A stretch of DNA of 46,002 bases from Planctomycetaceae bacterium. Its GTDB lineage: Bacteria > Planctomycetota > Planctomycetia > Planctomycetales > Planctomycetaceae. Location of the stretch: positions 1 through 46,002 of the forward strand of contig JAGQQG010000048.1 of the NCBI GenBank assembly GCA_020426325.1, in the 5' to 3' direction. A model generated the notes under the pieces. That model had not been told where the DNA came from. It did no database searches and worked only from the letters and a program-made list of their open reading frames with translations. A program made the position numbers and the translations under genes. Positions 23,608 to 32,671 of this stretch are shown here, one piece after another. Within the stretch, counting starts at the first letter, position 1, and every line of letters begins with the position of its first letter.

Positions 23608-24726
23608 ATGTCCAAATCATCTCTCAGTGTGCTTCTTCTGGCCGGCCGATTCGAGGTCCGAGGGAGTTCAGCACGTACGCTTCATCTCGCAGAGAACCTT
23701 CCGAGCCACGACATCATCCCGCATCTGATCTGCCTCGATGCCACACGTGTCGAACCGGAACGTCGCAAGAAGTTCGAACTGACTGTGATGCGTCTGCTCG
23801 ACACCCCGCTCGTCGAACGGCTGTATCGCCACTTTCTCCTGCAAGACTTACAAAAGAATCCCCCCGACCTGATTCACGTCCAATGGCGGGGGATGCTTCC
23901 GCTCGGTCGCTGGCTGGCGAAGCATCTGCAGCGACCGTACATCGTCACGGTTCACGACTACTTGAACCAGCAGGATGCCTTCAAGTTCGACCATCAATGG
24001 GGACGCCGCATCATTGCGGTGAGCGAGTCGGTCAAAGAAGACCTGCTGTTTCAAACAAAACTAGCCGGAGACATCGTTACCGTCATCCATAGCGGCGTGC
24101 CCACTGATCACATCAGCGACGGCCTGACGGTGCTGAATAACGACCACATGCCCGTGGTCGGAACGGCCGGCCCACTGGAAGCGGCCAAAGGGTTGGACTA
24201 CTTTCTCCGCGCAGCTCGGATCGTCGCTCACAGTCGACCGGACGTCCAGTTTCTCGTCGCTGGTGCCGGTCCGGACGAGTCTCGTCTGCGTCGTCTGGTC
24301 GGCGAAATGAAAATGACTGGACAGGTGACATTCGTACCAAATGTGTTCGACTTCACGTCCTCATTGGAGGCGATGGATATCTTCTGCCTTCCCGCCCTCA
24401 AGCAGGGGCTGGGGACGATCATGCTGGAAGCCATGGCGCGAGGCCGTCCGGTCATCGCGACGCGGGCCGGCGGCGTCGACAGCGTCGTGAAGGAGGGAGA
24501 AACCGGACTGTTGGTCGAGCCATCAGACATCGACGACCTCGCGGGACGCATGCTCGAACTGCTCTCGAATCCTGCCAAAGCTCAGGAGATTGGCCGCCGA
24601 GGTCGAGATGTCGTGAGTGAGCATTTTCGTGTGGATACGATGGTGCAAATGACAGCCGAGTTATACCGTAAGGTCGTCACAGCCGAGCGTGAACAGATTC
24701 CAGCCATCGCCGGGAAGATCGCGTGA
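23608..24726 (+). CDS. Glycosyltransferase, GT4-type
   Basis: A 372-residue GT-B glycosyltransferase. The N-terminal acceptor half carries the helix-rich VRGSSARTLHLAENLPSHDI and the IHVQWRGMLP/IVTVHDYLNQ segments. The C-terminal half has the GT4 donor site: GTAGPLEAAKGLDYFLRAAR, FLVAGAGPDESRLR, and IFCLPALKQGLGTIMLEAMA (EX7E-like motif), followed by GRPVIATRAGGVDSVVKEGE. The gene overlaps cinA by 4 bases (GTGA), which suggests translational coupling. The sugar and acceptor are unknown. No signal peptide or membrane helix is present. Confidence 0.9.
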   Translation: MSKSSLSVLLLAGRFEVRGSSARTLHLAENLPSHDIIPHLICLDATRVEPERRKKFELTVMRLLDTPLVERLYRHFLLQDLQKNPPDLIHVQWRGMLPLGRWLAKHLQRPYIVTVHDYLNQQDAFKFDHQWGRRIIAVSESVKEDLLFQTKLAGDIVTVIHSGVPTDHISDGLTVLNNDHMPVVGTAGPLEAAKGLDYFLRAARIVAHSRPDVQFLVAGAGPDESRLRRLVGEMKMTGQVTFVPNVFDFTSSLEAMDIFCLPALKQGLGTIMLEAMARGRPVIATRAGGVDSVVKEGETGLLVEPSDIDDLAGRMLELLSNPAKAQEIGRRGRDVVSEHFRVDTMVQMTAELYRKVVTAEREQIPAIAGKIA

Positions 24727-25985
24727 AAGCAGAAATTATCGCCATCGGCAGCGAACTGACCGACGGGGCCAAGCTCGACACCAACTCGCAGTGGCTCAGT
24801 CAACAACTCACCGATCTGGGAGTCACCGTCCACTTTCACACGACTGTCGCGGACGATTTGACAGAGAATGTCGATGTGCTCCGGATCGCCGTCGAGCGTG
24901 CGGACATCATCCTTGTGACGGGAGGGTTAGGCCCAACACTCGATGACCTCACACGTCAGGCGATGGCCGATCTCGTTGGTGCCGAGCTGACTCTGCACGA
25001 GGCTTCACTCGCTGTGATCCGCGAGATGTTCGCCAGCCGTGGCAGGGAGATGCCTCAGCGGAACGAAGTGCAGGCGATGTTTCCACAAGGGAGCGAACCG
25101 TTGCCGAACCCGGTGGGGACCGCCCCCGGCATCTGGATGGAAGTGCCCCGAGGTGACGGTCTCTTCCCGGCGTGTATCGCAGCCATGCCGGGCGTGCCCA
25201 GCGAGATGCGACGCATGTTCGAGAAGCAGGTCAAACCAAGACTCCCCGTCAGTGCGAGAGTTATTCGCAGAGCTCGCTTGAACTGCTTTGGACTGGGGGA
25301 GTCGCACACGGAACAGATCCTCGGTGACCTCACGGCACGCGGCAACGACCCCGAGGTCGGGATCACCGCTTCCGAAGCGACCATCACTCTGCGTATTACG
25401 GCCCGTGGCGACACCGAGCAGGAGTGTGCAGTCAAGATTCACTCGGCCTCCGAGATCGCTCGGCGACTTCTCGGCCACTATGTCTTCGGCACGGAAGACG
25501 AGGAATTGCAGCACGCAGTCGTGCAGATGCTGATCGAGTCGGGAAAGACCTTATCGACTGTGGAGTCCGGAACAGGCGGACTGCTCTCACATCGACTGAC
25601 GGATGTTGACGGTTTCGAGAGGTGTTATGTCGGCGGGCTCATCCTGCCAACCGAGACATCCCAGCAACGCGAACTGGAACTCACCGCCGAACAATATCAG
25701 CAGCACGGTGCGATCAGCGAAACGATCGCCCGTGAACTGGCAAGCCAGTGTCGTACTCGGCTCGGGACGGACTATGCCATCGCGATCACGAGTGATCGAG
25801 GAGGAGCGGCTCTCACTGATCCTGCTCAACCGGCTGCCTTTGTTGCGATTGCGATGGCTGACGATGTTCTCACGCAACCCGTGATTCGCCTTGGCGACTC
25901 TACCATGCACCGCAGCCGTACGGTGAAAACGGCCCTCAACCTGTTGCGGCTCAGACTGCTGAATGTTGAGCCCAGTCGTTCCTGA
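24723..25985 (+). CDS. cinA: CinA family protein with degenerate C-terminal domain
   Basis: A 420-residue protein with the CinA layout. The N-terminal MoaB/MogA-like domain has AEIIAIGSELTDGAKLDTNS (3-22), VTGGLGPTLDDLTR (65-78), and AMPGVPSEMRRMFE. The C-terminal PncC-like domain (about 262-420) is altered: the family ESCTGG is ESGTGG (281-286), the catalytic Tyr of TYSNxxK aligns with Pro309, and the Lys aligns with Gln. The later GIAGP loop is replaced by TSDRGG. The nicotinamide-nucleotide deamidase activity may therefore be lost, while the N-terminal domain looks intact. The start is GTG, overlapping the glycosyltransferase stop. Confidence 0.9.
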   Translation: MKAEIIAIGSELTDGAKLDTNSQWLSQQLTDLGVTVHFHTTVADDLTENVDVLRIAVERADIILVTGGLGPTLDDLTRQAMADLVGAELTLHEASLAVIREMFASRGREMPQRNEVQAMFPQGSEPLPNPVGTAPGIWMEVPRGDGLFPACIAAMPGVPSEMRRMFEKQVKPRLPVSARVIRRARLNCFGLGESHTEQILGDLTARGNDPEVGITASEATITLRITARGDTEQECAVKIHSASEIARRLLGHYVFGTEDEELQHAVVQMLIESGKTLSTVESGTGGLLSHRLTDVDGFERCYVGGLILPTETSQQRELELTAEQYQQHGAISETIARELASQCRTRLGTDYAIAITSDRGGAALTDPAQPAAFVAIAMADDVLTQPVIRLGDSTMHRSRTVKTALNLLRLRLLNVEPSRS

Positions 25986-25987
25986 GC

Positions 25988-26275
25988 TTACTCGACAACG
26001 TCTTCGAGTGCAGACAGGCTGACGATCTCGTGTCGACTCACGAAGACACGTTTGCGGTTGGAGGAGAGTCCGTGCCGCTTGCTTTCCAGCACGTAGAGCT
26101 CACGCGTGGTCGTCGTATCACGCAAGTCGTGAACGTCCGCATCGGTGAGGATCAGATACTTGTGATCCATCTCACTCAGCGTACCGACGTAGACGTAGAG
26201 ACTGGCCACATCAATCACGACCGGCTGACCAATCAGTTGTTCCAACAGCGGACTGGGCTCGGGATCGGACATCAT
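25988..26275 (-). CDS. Conserved-looking hypothetical protein
   Basis: A 95-residue soluble protein (MMSDPEPSPLLEQLIGQPVV through LSALEDVVE). Its pattern of strands (VVIDVASLYVYVGTLSEM, KYLILTDADVHDL, KRVFVSRHEIVSL) suggests a small beta-barrel such as an LSM- or PRC-like fold, which is an inference only. The start was placed at the ATG MMSDPEP; an upstream ATG at 26311 would add 12 residues with no better ribosome site. It converges on cinA, with the stops two bases apart. Confidence 0.6.
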   Translation of the reverse strand: MMSDPEPSPLLEQLIGQPVVIDVASLYVYVGTLSEMDHKYLILTDADVHDLRDTTTTRELYVLESKRHGLSSNRKRVFVSRHEIVSLSALEDVVE

Positions 26276-26490
26276 CACGTTCTGTTTGCAGGGATAAGCA
26301 GGAACCATCACGTCGCCGACCAGCGTGACGAGTGGTCCTCCCGACCGTCAAGTGTTCTGAATCTGCGATTTGTTCCGGCCAAATTCTCTTGCGACGTGTG
26401 GTCAAGTTCAGAGGGATAGCCAAGGATGAACTTGTGTTGCGATGAATACCTCGCAAGACTGAGGGCGGTGCTCAAACATGGGAGTAACAA

Positions 26491-27255
26491 ATGCGAATTG
26501 ACGGACAGACAATACTCGTGAGCGGTGGCAGTTCCGGACTGGGGGCCGCGACGGCGCGACGGTTCCTCGCACAGGGGGCGTCAATCATCATTGCTGACCT
26601 GGCTTCACCCGACACGAGTCTGACCGATGACTACCAGACTCGCATCTTTTATCAGCCGACAAATGTTACCCTCGACGAGGATGTTCGATCACTCATTGCC
26701 GAAGGGCAGAATCGTCTCGGCCCCCTGAGAGGAGCCGTCACTTGTGCGGGGATCGCTCATGCTGAACGTGTCGTCGGCCGGGACGGGGCTGCCTCACTCG
26801 ATGCCTTTCGAAAAGTGATCGAGGTGAACCTCATCGGCACGTTCAACGTCGCCCGTTTAGCTGCGAAAGCGATTGCGAAACAGGAACCGATGGAGGACGG
26901 GGAGCGCGGCGCGATCGTGATGACAGCCTCGATTGCTGCGTTTGATGGTCAGATTGGCCAGTCGGCTTACTCCGCTTCCAAAGGAGGAGTTGCTGCCCTC
27001 GCATTGCCGCTTGCACGTGATCTCGCCAAACACGGCATCCGCGTGAACGCCATTGCGCCGGGAGTCTTCGAGACACCCATGTTTGCAGGTGTTTCGGATG
27101 AAATTCGCGCGTCACTGATTCAGCAGATCCCGTTTCCGCATCGCCTCGGACATGCAGACGAATTCGCAGCACTCGCACAACAGATCATTGAAAACGTCAT
27201 GCTCAACGGCGCGACGATTCGCCTCGATGGAGCACTCCGGATGGGGGCCAAATGA
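26491..27255 (+). CDS. Short-chain dehydrogenase (3-hydroxyacyl-CoA dehydrogenase type 2-like)
   Basis: A 254-residue classical SDR. The NAD-binding motif is [16 protein letters not shown] (GxxxGxG, 12-18), CAGIAH, S147, and the catalytic Y160-SASK164. The IIADL at 33-37 favours NAD over NADP. The order and the [14 protein letters not shown] and [18 protein letters not shown] stretches match the HSD17B10-type enzymes that oxidise 3-hydroxyacyl-CoA in fatty or branched-chain acid breakdown. The convergent carboxylase beta subunit would fit amino-acid or fatty-acid catabolism. Confidence 0.9.
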   Translation: MRIDGQTILVSGGSSGLGAATARRFLAQGASIIIADLASPDTSLTDDYQTRIFYQPTNVTLDEDVRSLIAEGQNRLGPLRGAVTCAGIAHAERVVGRDGAASLDAFRKVIEVNLIGTFNVARLAAKAIAKQEPMEDGERGAIVMTASIAAFDGQIGQSAYSASKGGVAALALPLARDLAKHGIRVNAIAPGVFETPMFAGVSDEIRASLIQQIPFPHRLGHADEFAALAQQIIENVMLNGATIRLDGALRMGAK

Positions 27256-27332
27256 AGCGGTGAGCCGCTTGCTGATCACTTAAGAACTTCTCAGCAAGAG
27301 ACATCATGCTGGCTGCGCGAACTTTCCCGTTT

Positions 27333-27344
27333 GAGACATGTCTC
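27333..27344. repeat. 12-bp palindrome between converging genes
   Basis: GAGACATGTCTC, a perfect palindrome, 12 bases past the stop of the minus-strand carboxylase. Just upstream, CTTGCTGA (27268-27275) and TCAGCAAG (27291-27298) form another small stem after the SDR. Neither has a strong T-run. They may be part of a repeat or a bidirectional end signal. Confidence 0.3.
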
Positions 27345-27355
27345 TAAAGTAGGCG

Positions 27356-28960
27356 TCACACCTGAAACACGCCGGTGCGGAACGGGGGGCGGTTGGCAGT
27401 AGACGGAAGGAGTTCCAGGGCCATTTGCAGCCAGTCACGCGTCTCGTGCGGAGCAATGATGGCATCGACCCAGCCCCGCGCAGCGCCGTAACGGATGTCG
27501 GTGGCGTCAGCATAGCGTCGGTTGATATCGTTCCGCAGCTCGGCGATGGCTTCTTCCGAGAGTGTTTCGCCTTTGCGTTGGGCGTCGCGCAGACGGAGGG
27601 AGAGCAACGTCTCGGCTGCCTGGGCGCCTCCCATGACAGCGTTTCTTGCACCTGTCCACGCAAGGATGAGGGCCGGGTCATACGCTTTGCCGCAGAGGGC
27701 ATAGTTGCCCGCACCGAATGATCCACTGATGATCACCGTCAGCTTGGGGACGACAGAGTTGCTCATGGCGTTCACGAGCTTCGCACCGGCCCGAATGATG
27801 CCCGCCTGCTCTGCACGCTTGCCGACCATGAAGCCTTGCACATCCTGCAGAAACACGAGCGGCAGCCCCGTCTGATTGCACTCCATGACAAACCGGGCGC
27901 CCTTCTCAGCAGCGTCGACGTACAGTACGCCGCCTATCTGCACCTCTCCCTCAGCAGTGCGACTGCGGTGCCGTTGATTCGCCAGAATGCCGACTGCTCG
28001 CCCACCGATGCGGGCTTTGGTCGTGATGAGCGTCTGCCCGTACTCAGACCGATATTCCTCCATCGTGTCTGCATCGACGAGACACTCGATCACATCCCGC
28101 ATCTCGTATTCACCCTGACCATCGCCAGGGACAATCTCGTACAAGTCGTCGGCGTTGCGGGCAGGTGGGACAATGTTGACTTCGGGCGGAGCAGGGCAGT
28201 ACGTGTGTTCCGGGAGGAGAGCAATGAGTGATCTCAACTTCGTGAGACACGCGGGATCATCAGGTTCGCGATAATCGATGGAGCCGCTGATCGTCGCGTG
28301 CATCTTCGCGCCGCCGAGTTCCTCCGGATCAACTTCCTGACCGATGGCCGCTTTGACGAGGGCTGGACCAGCGAGACACATCTGACTCCCTTCGGTCATC
28401 AGGGCTGTGTCACAGAGCACGGGCAAATAACCACCGCCTGCGATGCAGTTCCCCATCACGGCCGCATATTGCGGGATACCGGCTGCGGACATCACCGAGT
28501 TGTTGCGGAAGATGCGACCAAAGTCGTCCTCGTCCGGGAAGATCTCATCCTGAAGCGGCAGAAACACGCCCGCTGAGTCGACGAGATAGATGACGGGCAA
28601 CTCGAAGTGGAAGGCGATGCGCTGAGCCCGGATGAACTTTTTGACCGATTGAGGGAACATGGCTCCCGCTTTCACGGTTGCATCGTTCGCAGCAACGAGG
28701 CAGGGTCGACCGCTGACCCAACCGATGCCCGTGACAACCCCCGCAGCCGGGACGCCGCCCCATTCTTCATACATGCCGGAGGCAGCCCAAAGGTTCAGTT
28801 CGAAGAAGGGCGTGTCCGGATCGAGTAGCTTGGCCAGTCGTTCACGAACCGGGAGACGTCCCAGTTTGCGTTGCCGCTCCTGCCCGGACGGACCGCCCCC
28901 TTCTCGGAGGACCACTTCCTGCTGCTTGATTTCATCAGTCAGTTCACGAAGCGTCGGCAA
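27356..28960 (-). CDS. Acyl-CoA carboxylase beta subunit (carboxyltransferase)
   Basis: A 534-residue biotin-dependent carboxyltransferase, full length for the methylcrotonyl/propionyl-CoA carboxylase beta group. It carries the two crotonase-fold halves: GVVTGIGWVSGRPCLVAAND, VIYLVDSAGVFLPLQDEIFP, GIPQYAAVMGNCIAGGGYLP (N-half) and LPLVFLQDVQGFMVGKRAEQ, AGIIRAGAKLVNAMSNSVVP, ISGSFGAGNYALCGKAYDPA (C-half). The FLPLQDEIFPDEDDFGRIF stretch is closest to methylcrotonyl-CoA carboxylase (leucine breakdown). The alpha, biotin-carrying subunit is not in the window, so the exact acyl-CoA is not settled. Confidence 0.92.
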   Translation of the reverse strand: MPTLRELTDEIKQQEVVLREGGGPSGQERQRKLGRLPVRERLAKLLDPDTPFFELNLWAASGMYEEWGGVPAAGVVTGIGWVSGRPCLVAANDATVKAGAMFPQSVKKFIRAQRIAFHFELPVIYLVDSAGVFLPLQDEIFPDEDDFGRIFRNNSVMSAAGIPQYAAVMGNCIAGGGYLPVLCDTALMTEGSQMCLAGPALVKAAIGQEVDPEELGGAKMHATISGSIDYREPDDPACLTKLRSLIALLPEHTYCPAPPEVNIVPPARNADDLYEIVPGDGQGEYEMRDVIECLVDADTMEEYRSEYGQTLITTKARIGGRAVGILANQRHRSRTAEGEVQIGGVLYVDAAEKGARFVMECNQTGLPLVFLQDVQGFMVGKRAEQAGIIRAGAKLVNAMSNSVVPKLTVIISGSFGAGNYALCGKAYDPALILAWTGARNAVMGGAQAAETLLSLRLRDAQRKGETLSEEAIAELRNDINRRYADATDIRYGAARGWVDAIIAPHETRDWLQMALELLPSTANRPPFRTGVFQV

Positions 28961-29303
28961 CGTTGACTCCTTATTGGATTGTGGGCTGCTACCATCTCAT
29001 AGCTTGGAGTATAAGCTGTCTCTGGTCCGACCGGCAGTCGTCCTGCTTCGCAAGCTTCATTCACGACTCGGAGCGTCGTGCCACACAGTCAATTGTGGAC
29101 TCAGCCGGCTTCACAATTCACCGTCAAGCTATTGACCGGTTTTCTACGGATCAACTAGCGTGAAGCCTGCGTGGTGAGACTCATCGTGAGAGACGTCGAA
29201 TTGGCTGAAACAATGCGGTTTTCCAACGGGTAGTTACGATATCGAGGCAGATCTCATTCTGCCGTGTCCCTTCCGGCGTCTTGACGCTCACGTGTGTGTT
29301 TGA
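28961..29303. other. Divergent intergenic region
   Basis: About 340 bases between the divergent carboxylase and HlyD-type genes. It should contain both promoters. I saw no clear operator, repeat or gene; the short frames here overlap the 5' ends of those genes. Confidence 0.4.
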
Positions 29304-30569
29304 ATGCGATTCTTCCTCAAACTGCTGACTTTCCTGATCGTTGTTGCAGGACTGATTGCAGCCGCGTATCAGCCGACCGTTGAGTATTGGAAGAAAAGAA
29401 ATCAGCCGAAATTCAAGACCGTGAAGGTTGAAGAAGGTGAGATCATCGAGGTGCGCAATGCGACGGGCACCATCAAGCCGGTGCTCGAAGTCCACGTGGG
29501 ATCGTTCGTCTCCGGTCCGATCACGGAACTGCACGTCGAGTTCAATGATGAGGTCGCTCAAGGGGACTTGCTGGCCAAAATCGATCCATTGATCTATCAG
29601 GCCAGCGTCGACAGAGACCGGGCGACACTCGCGACCCGCAAAGCCGACATCGTGCGCATCAAGGCACGGCTGCAGAATGCGATCAACGATGAGAAACGAG
29701 CAATGGGGCTGCGATCGGACAACCCGGATTACATCTCCGATACCGAGATGGACCAGTACCGCTTCGCCCGCATGGCTCTCGAAGGTGAGTTGAAAGTTGC
29801 TGAGGCGAACATCCTGCAGGCCGAAGCGAACCTCAAGAACTCCGAGGCCAATCTGGGGTATACGGAGATTCGCTCGCCGGTGGACGGGATGGTCACGGAC
29901 CGCAAGATTGATCCGGGGCAGACACTGGCTGCCCAGTTTCAGACACCGGAACTCTTCATCATCGCCCCCGATATGCGAAAGGAGATGCATGTGTTTGCGG
30001 ATGTCGATGAAGCGGACATCGGCCATATCCGCAACGCCCAGGAAGCTGGCGAGACGGTTCAGTTCACTGTGGATGCTTATCCCGACGAACTGTTTGAGGG
30101 CAAGATCTTCCAGATTCGTCTCAGCCCCACGACGACTCAGAACGTGGTGACGTACCCGGTCATCGTCTCCGCCCCGAACGAAGACCTCAAACTCCTGCCC
30201 GGGATGACGGCGAAGATCACCTTCCCCATCGCCAAGCGAACCAAAGTGATCAAGATTCCAAACACAGCCAAACGCTACTATCCCCAGAACCGCGAACACG
30301 TTCACAAGGACGATCTCGACATCCTCGACGGCACCGAACAGGTCCAGACGGACGAGGATGATCAGCAGACTGACGAGGAGCCCCCCGCTGATGAACGATC
30401 CAAGGCCAGCCGTAATCGCAATCGCCGTCATGTCTGGATCGAAAAGGATGGCAAACTGCGAGCCGTCGCGGTCGAGTTCGGCATCAGCGACTACAAGTAC
30501 ACAGAACTCGTCTCCGGCGAAATCAAACCAGGCCAGGAACTCGTGATTGGCTTCGATAAGAAGAGATAG
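29304..30569 (+). CDS. HlyD/MacA-type periplasmic adaptor of an efflux pump
   Basis: A 421-residue membrane-fusion protein. One N-terminal helix (FFLKLLTFLIVVAGLIAAAY) anchors it. The lipoyl halves flank a coiled coil (VEVHVGSFVSGPITELHVEF ... QAEANLKNSEANLGYTEIRS, VDGMVTDRKIDPGQTL). The beta-barrel domain follows (FADVDEADIGHIRNAQEAGE, YPDELFEGKIFQIRLSPTTT). It closely matches MacA. A hydrophilic insert of about 60 residues with many Asp/Glu and then Arg/Lys (334-375) is unusual. It lies 119 bases before an FtsX-like permease, its likely partner. Confidence 0.9.
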   Translation: MRFFLKLLTFLIVVAGLIAAAYQPTVEYWKKRNQPKFKTVKVEEGEIIEVRNATGTIKPVLEVHVGSFVSGPITELHVEFNDEVAQGDLLAKIDPLIYQASVDRDRATLATRKADIVRIKARLQNAINDEKRAMGLRSDNPDYISDTEMDQYRFARMALEGELKVAEANILQAEANLKNSEANLGYTEIRSPVDGMVTDRKIDPGQTLAAQFQTPELFIIAPDMRKEMHVFADVDEADIGHIRNAQEAGETVQFTVDAYPDELFEGKIFQIRLSPTTTQNVVTYPVIVSAPNEDLKLLPGMTAKITFPIAKRTKVIKIPNTAKRYYPQNREHVHKDDLDILDGTEQVQTDEDDQQTDEEPPADERSKASRNRNRRHVWIEKDGKLRAVAVEFGISDYKYTELVSGEIKPGQELVIGFDKKR

Positions 30570-30688
30570 GGAATGGAGGGATAGAGAATGGTGCTGTATC
30601 GACCTGACTCAGAACACCGATTCTCATTTCCGACCACCACTCGATTCGATATTCCCAATTCCCGATCCTCCATACCCCATTCCGAGCT

Positions 30689-31924
30689 ATGTTCACCACG
30701 ATCCGCATCGCGTATCGCGCTCTGATGAAGAACAAGATGCGGGCTGCGCTGACGGTGCTGGGGGTGGTGATCGGCATCGCAGCCGTCACGACCATGGTCT
30801 CACTGGGTCAGAGTGCGAGCAATCTGATTCAAGGGCAGTTCGAATCGCTGGGAACGAATGTGATCGTCGTCTTCCCCGCCAGAGGGAGACGGGGAGGCGT
30901 CCGATCGGGCGATCTGCCGACGCTCACTTCAGGCGATGCTACGGCCATCGCGGAAGATTGTGACTCGGTCCTGGCCGCATCTCCGCTGCTCTTCACCTCG
31001 ATGCAGGTGATCTACGGCAACAGCAACTGGAAGCCGAGTGAAATGTTCGGCGTCGGTCCCGACTACCTGCTGGTTCGCAACTGGAACGTGCGGCTGGGTG
31101 GATTTTTCAGTGAGCACGATGTGAATGCTGCGGACACGGTCTGTGTCCTTGGGCAGACAGTCGCAAGGCGGCTGTTCCAGACGGCTAATCCCATCGACGA
31201 GACGGTCCGCATTCAGAACATCCCCTTTCGAGTCATCGGCGTCCTTGAAGCCAAAGGAGCCAACATCATGGGGGACGATCAGGATGACATCGTTTTGATG
31301 CCCTATACGAGCGTGCGGCAACGGCTGTTCGGATCAGAGTTTCAGAATGTGCATGCCATCATGGTTTCGTCGCGCTCGGTCACCACAATGCAGGATGCGG
31401 AGATGGAGATTCGCAATCTGCTGGCCGACCGGCATCGGATCGCACCCGGTCAGCCGAACGACTTCCGTGTGCAGAACACCACCGAGATTGCAGCCATGAT
31501 GGGGGTCATTACCGGGACGATGACCGCGATGCTCGCATCAATCGCAGGTATCTCACTGCTGGTCGGCGGAGTGGGCATCATGAACATCATGCTGGTTTCC
31601 GTGACCGAACGGACGAAGGAGATCGGCATCCGTATGGCAGTCGGTGCCCGGGGGCGAGACATCCTGTTGCAGTTTCTCGTCGAGTCGGTCCTGCTCTCAT
31701 GTGTCGGCGGTGCGATCGGTTTCGCTCTGGGCATCAGCGGCTCAATGGGAATCACCATGGCCATCAATGCTTATTCCGACGGCGTGGAATGGCCGACAGC
31801 CATCTCATATCCGGCCGCGATCGTCGCCATCCTGTTCGCAGCAGCAGTCGGGATCGTATTTGGCTTCTATCCAGCCCGCCGCGCCAGTCGTCTCGATCCG
31901 ATTGACGCACTGCGCTACGAGTGA
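30689..31924 (+). CDS. MacB-like ABC transporter permease (FtsX family)
   Basis: A 411-residue permease with the MacB/FtsX layout: one N-terminal helix (KMRAALTVLGVVIGIAAVTT), a large periplasmic domain (about 45-270), and three C-terminal helices (MLASIAGISLLVGGVGIMNI, SVLLSCVGGAIGFALGISG, AAIVAILFAAAVGIVFGFYP). The ERTKEIGIRMAVGARGRDIL loop, the usual coupling segment, is intact. MacB-type permeases normally act with an ATPase, fused or separate; none is encoded here, so it may be elsewhere. With the adaptor upstream, it likely forms an export or envelope-stress complex. Confidence 0.9.
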   Translation: MFTTIRIAYRALMKNKMRAALTVLGVVIGIAAVTTMVSLGQSASNLIQGQFESLGTNVIVVFPARGRRGGVRSGDLPTLTSGDATAIAEDCDSVLAASPLLFTSMQVIYGNSNWKPSEMFGVGPDYLLVRNWNVRLGGFFSEHDVNAADTVCVLGQTVARRLFQTANPIDETVRIQNIPFRVIGVLEAKGANIMGDDQDDIVLMPYTSVRQRLFGSEFQNVHAIMVSSRSVTTMQDAEMEIRNLLADRHRIAPGQPNDFRVQNTTEIAAMMGVITGTMTAMLASIAGISLLVGGVGIMNIMLVSVTERTKEIGIRMAVGARGRDILLQFLVESVLLSCVGGAIGFALGISGSMGITMAINAYSDGVEWPTAISYPAAIVAILFAAAVGIVFGFYPARRASRLDPIDALRYE

Positions 31925-31960
31925 TCCCGTGTCGCGGTTTCTGTTCGACGTTGCCCCGTC

Positions 31961-32005
31961 AAAACGCAAACACGCCGCATCGGCTGCGGTGGCCGACGCG
32001 GCGTG
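31961..32005 (-). terminator. Intrinsic terminator between converging genes
   Basis: CACGCCGCATCGGC (31971-31984) and GCCGACGCGGCGTG (31992-32005) pair at 13 of 14 positions around a 7-base loop. On the minus strand the stem is followed by TTTGCGTTTT (31970-31961), so it best serves the minus-strand small gene at 32033. The permease on the plus strand also reads into it. Confidence 0.7.
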
Positions 32006-32032
32006 CATCTTCTGGTGATCGCCCCCGGAAGG

Positions 32033-32338
32033 TCAGAAGACATCCAAGATAAAGTGGTGTCCGCTGTGATACGGTCGCTTGGATGGATAGAAGTTATGCC
32101 AGTCATCTCGATACACCGGAATCTGCTTCTCGACCGGGTATCGGTAGTACATATGGTCGTAACTCTCGGGCAGCCGACGGAAGTTCTGGGGATAGTAGAC
32201 GTACGGGTAGTAATAGAACCGCTGCCAGTCGGTGGGCTGTCCCGGATTGGCCGCCTGGGCGTCGGTCGTGGCCAGCAGACCGGCGGTCACGATCGCCCCA
32301 ACAAACAGCAGCCCCCGCATCAGATTCCGCTTCGCCAT
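32033..32338 (-). CDS. Small secreted tyrosine-rich protein
   Basis: A 101-residue protein with a signal peptide (MAKRNLMRGLLFVGAIVTAG, cleavage after about AQA, residue 29). The mature part has 13 Tyr in about 70 residues, grouped in RFYYYPYVYYPQNFRR and DHMYYRYPVEKQIPVYRD, with His and Arg mixed in. GAGGAG lies about ten bases ahead of the ATG. I recall similar short Tyr/Pro secreted proteins in planctomycetes, of unknown role; adhesion or envelope structure is a guess. It has its own terminator at 31961-32005. Confidence 0.75.
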   Translation of the reverse strand: MAKRNLMRGLLFVGAIVTAGLLATTDAQAANPGQPTDWQRFYYYPYVYYPQNFRRLPESYDHMYYRYPVEKQIPVYRDDWHNFYPSKRPYHSGHHFILDVF

Positions 32339-32671
32339 GAGTCCATGCTCCTCAAACTCAGTTGCCGTGGGGCAGGACTTTCACCTGCCTGAGTGTTGAT
32401 GTCAGTGGGAGGTCGAGGACCTGCCCCACGTCAACCAATACATCGGCCACCGGGTCAACCTCAGAACAGTCATTTTCGGTACAATCCATACGACCTGACC
32501 GCTGACCTGCGTCTCAAGCCCATCCTCGAAGTTCGATAACATTCAGTGCAGACACTGGTTGCGCACGAAGCAACAGCGCAAAACCGGATTCGGCAAAGAT
32601 CACCGAACGTCTAGCACAATCGAGACTTCGCGGTCGGTTGCTGTTGACGATCAAGCCCCCCGGCCAACTCG
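32339..32671. other. Intergenic region with inverted repeat copies
   Basis: About 330 bases. GTGGGGCAGG at 32367-32376 is repeated inverted as CCTGCCCCAC at 32420-32429, and GGCAGG/CCTGCC forms a small hairpin at 32371-32389. I associate the GGGGCAGG...CCTGCC motif with dispersed planctomycete repeats, from memory. No gene is seen. Confidence 0.4.

Noticed and set aside
30570-30688. GGGAATGGAGGG-like low-complexity stretch between adaptor and permease
   Set aside because: Short imperfect repeats only; no stable hairpin or promoter match that I could defend.
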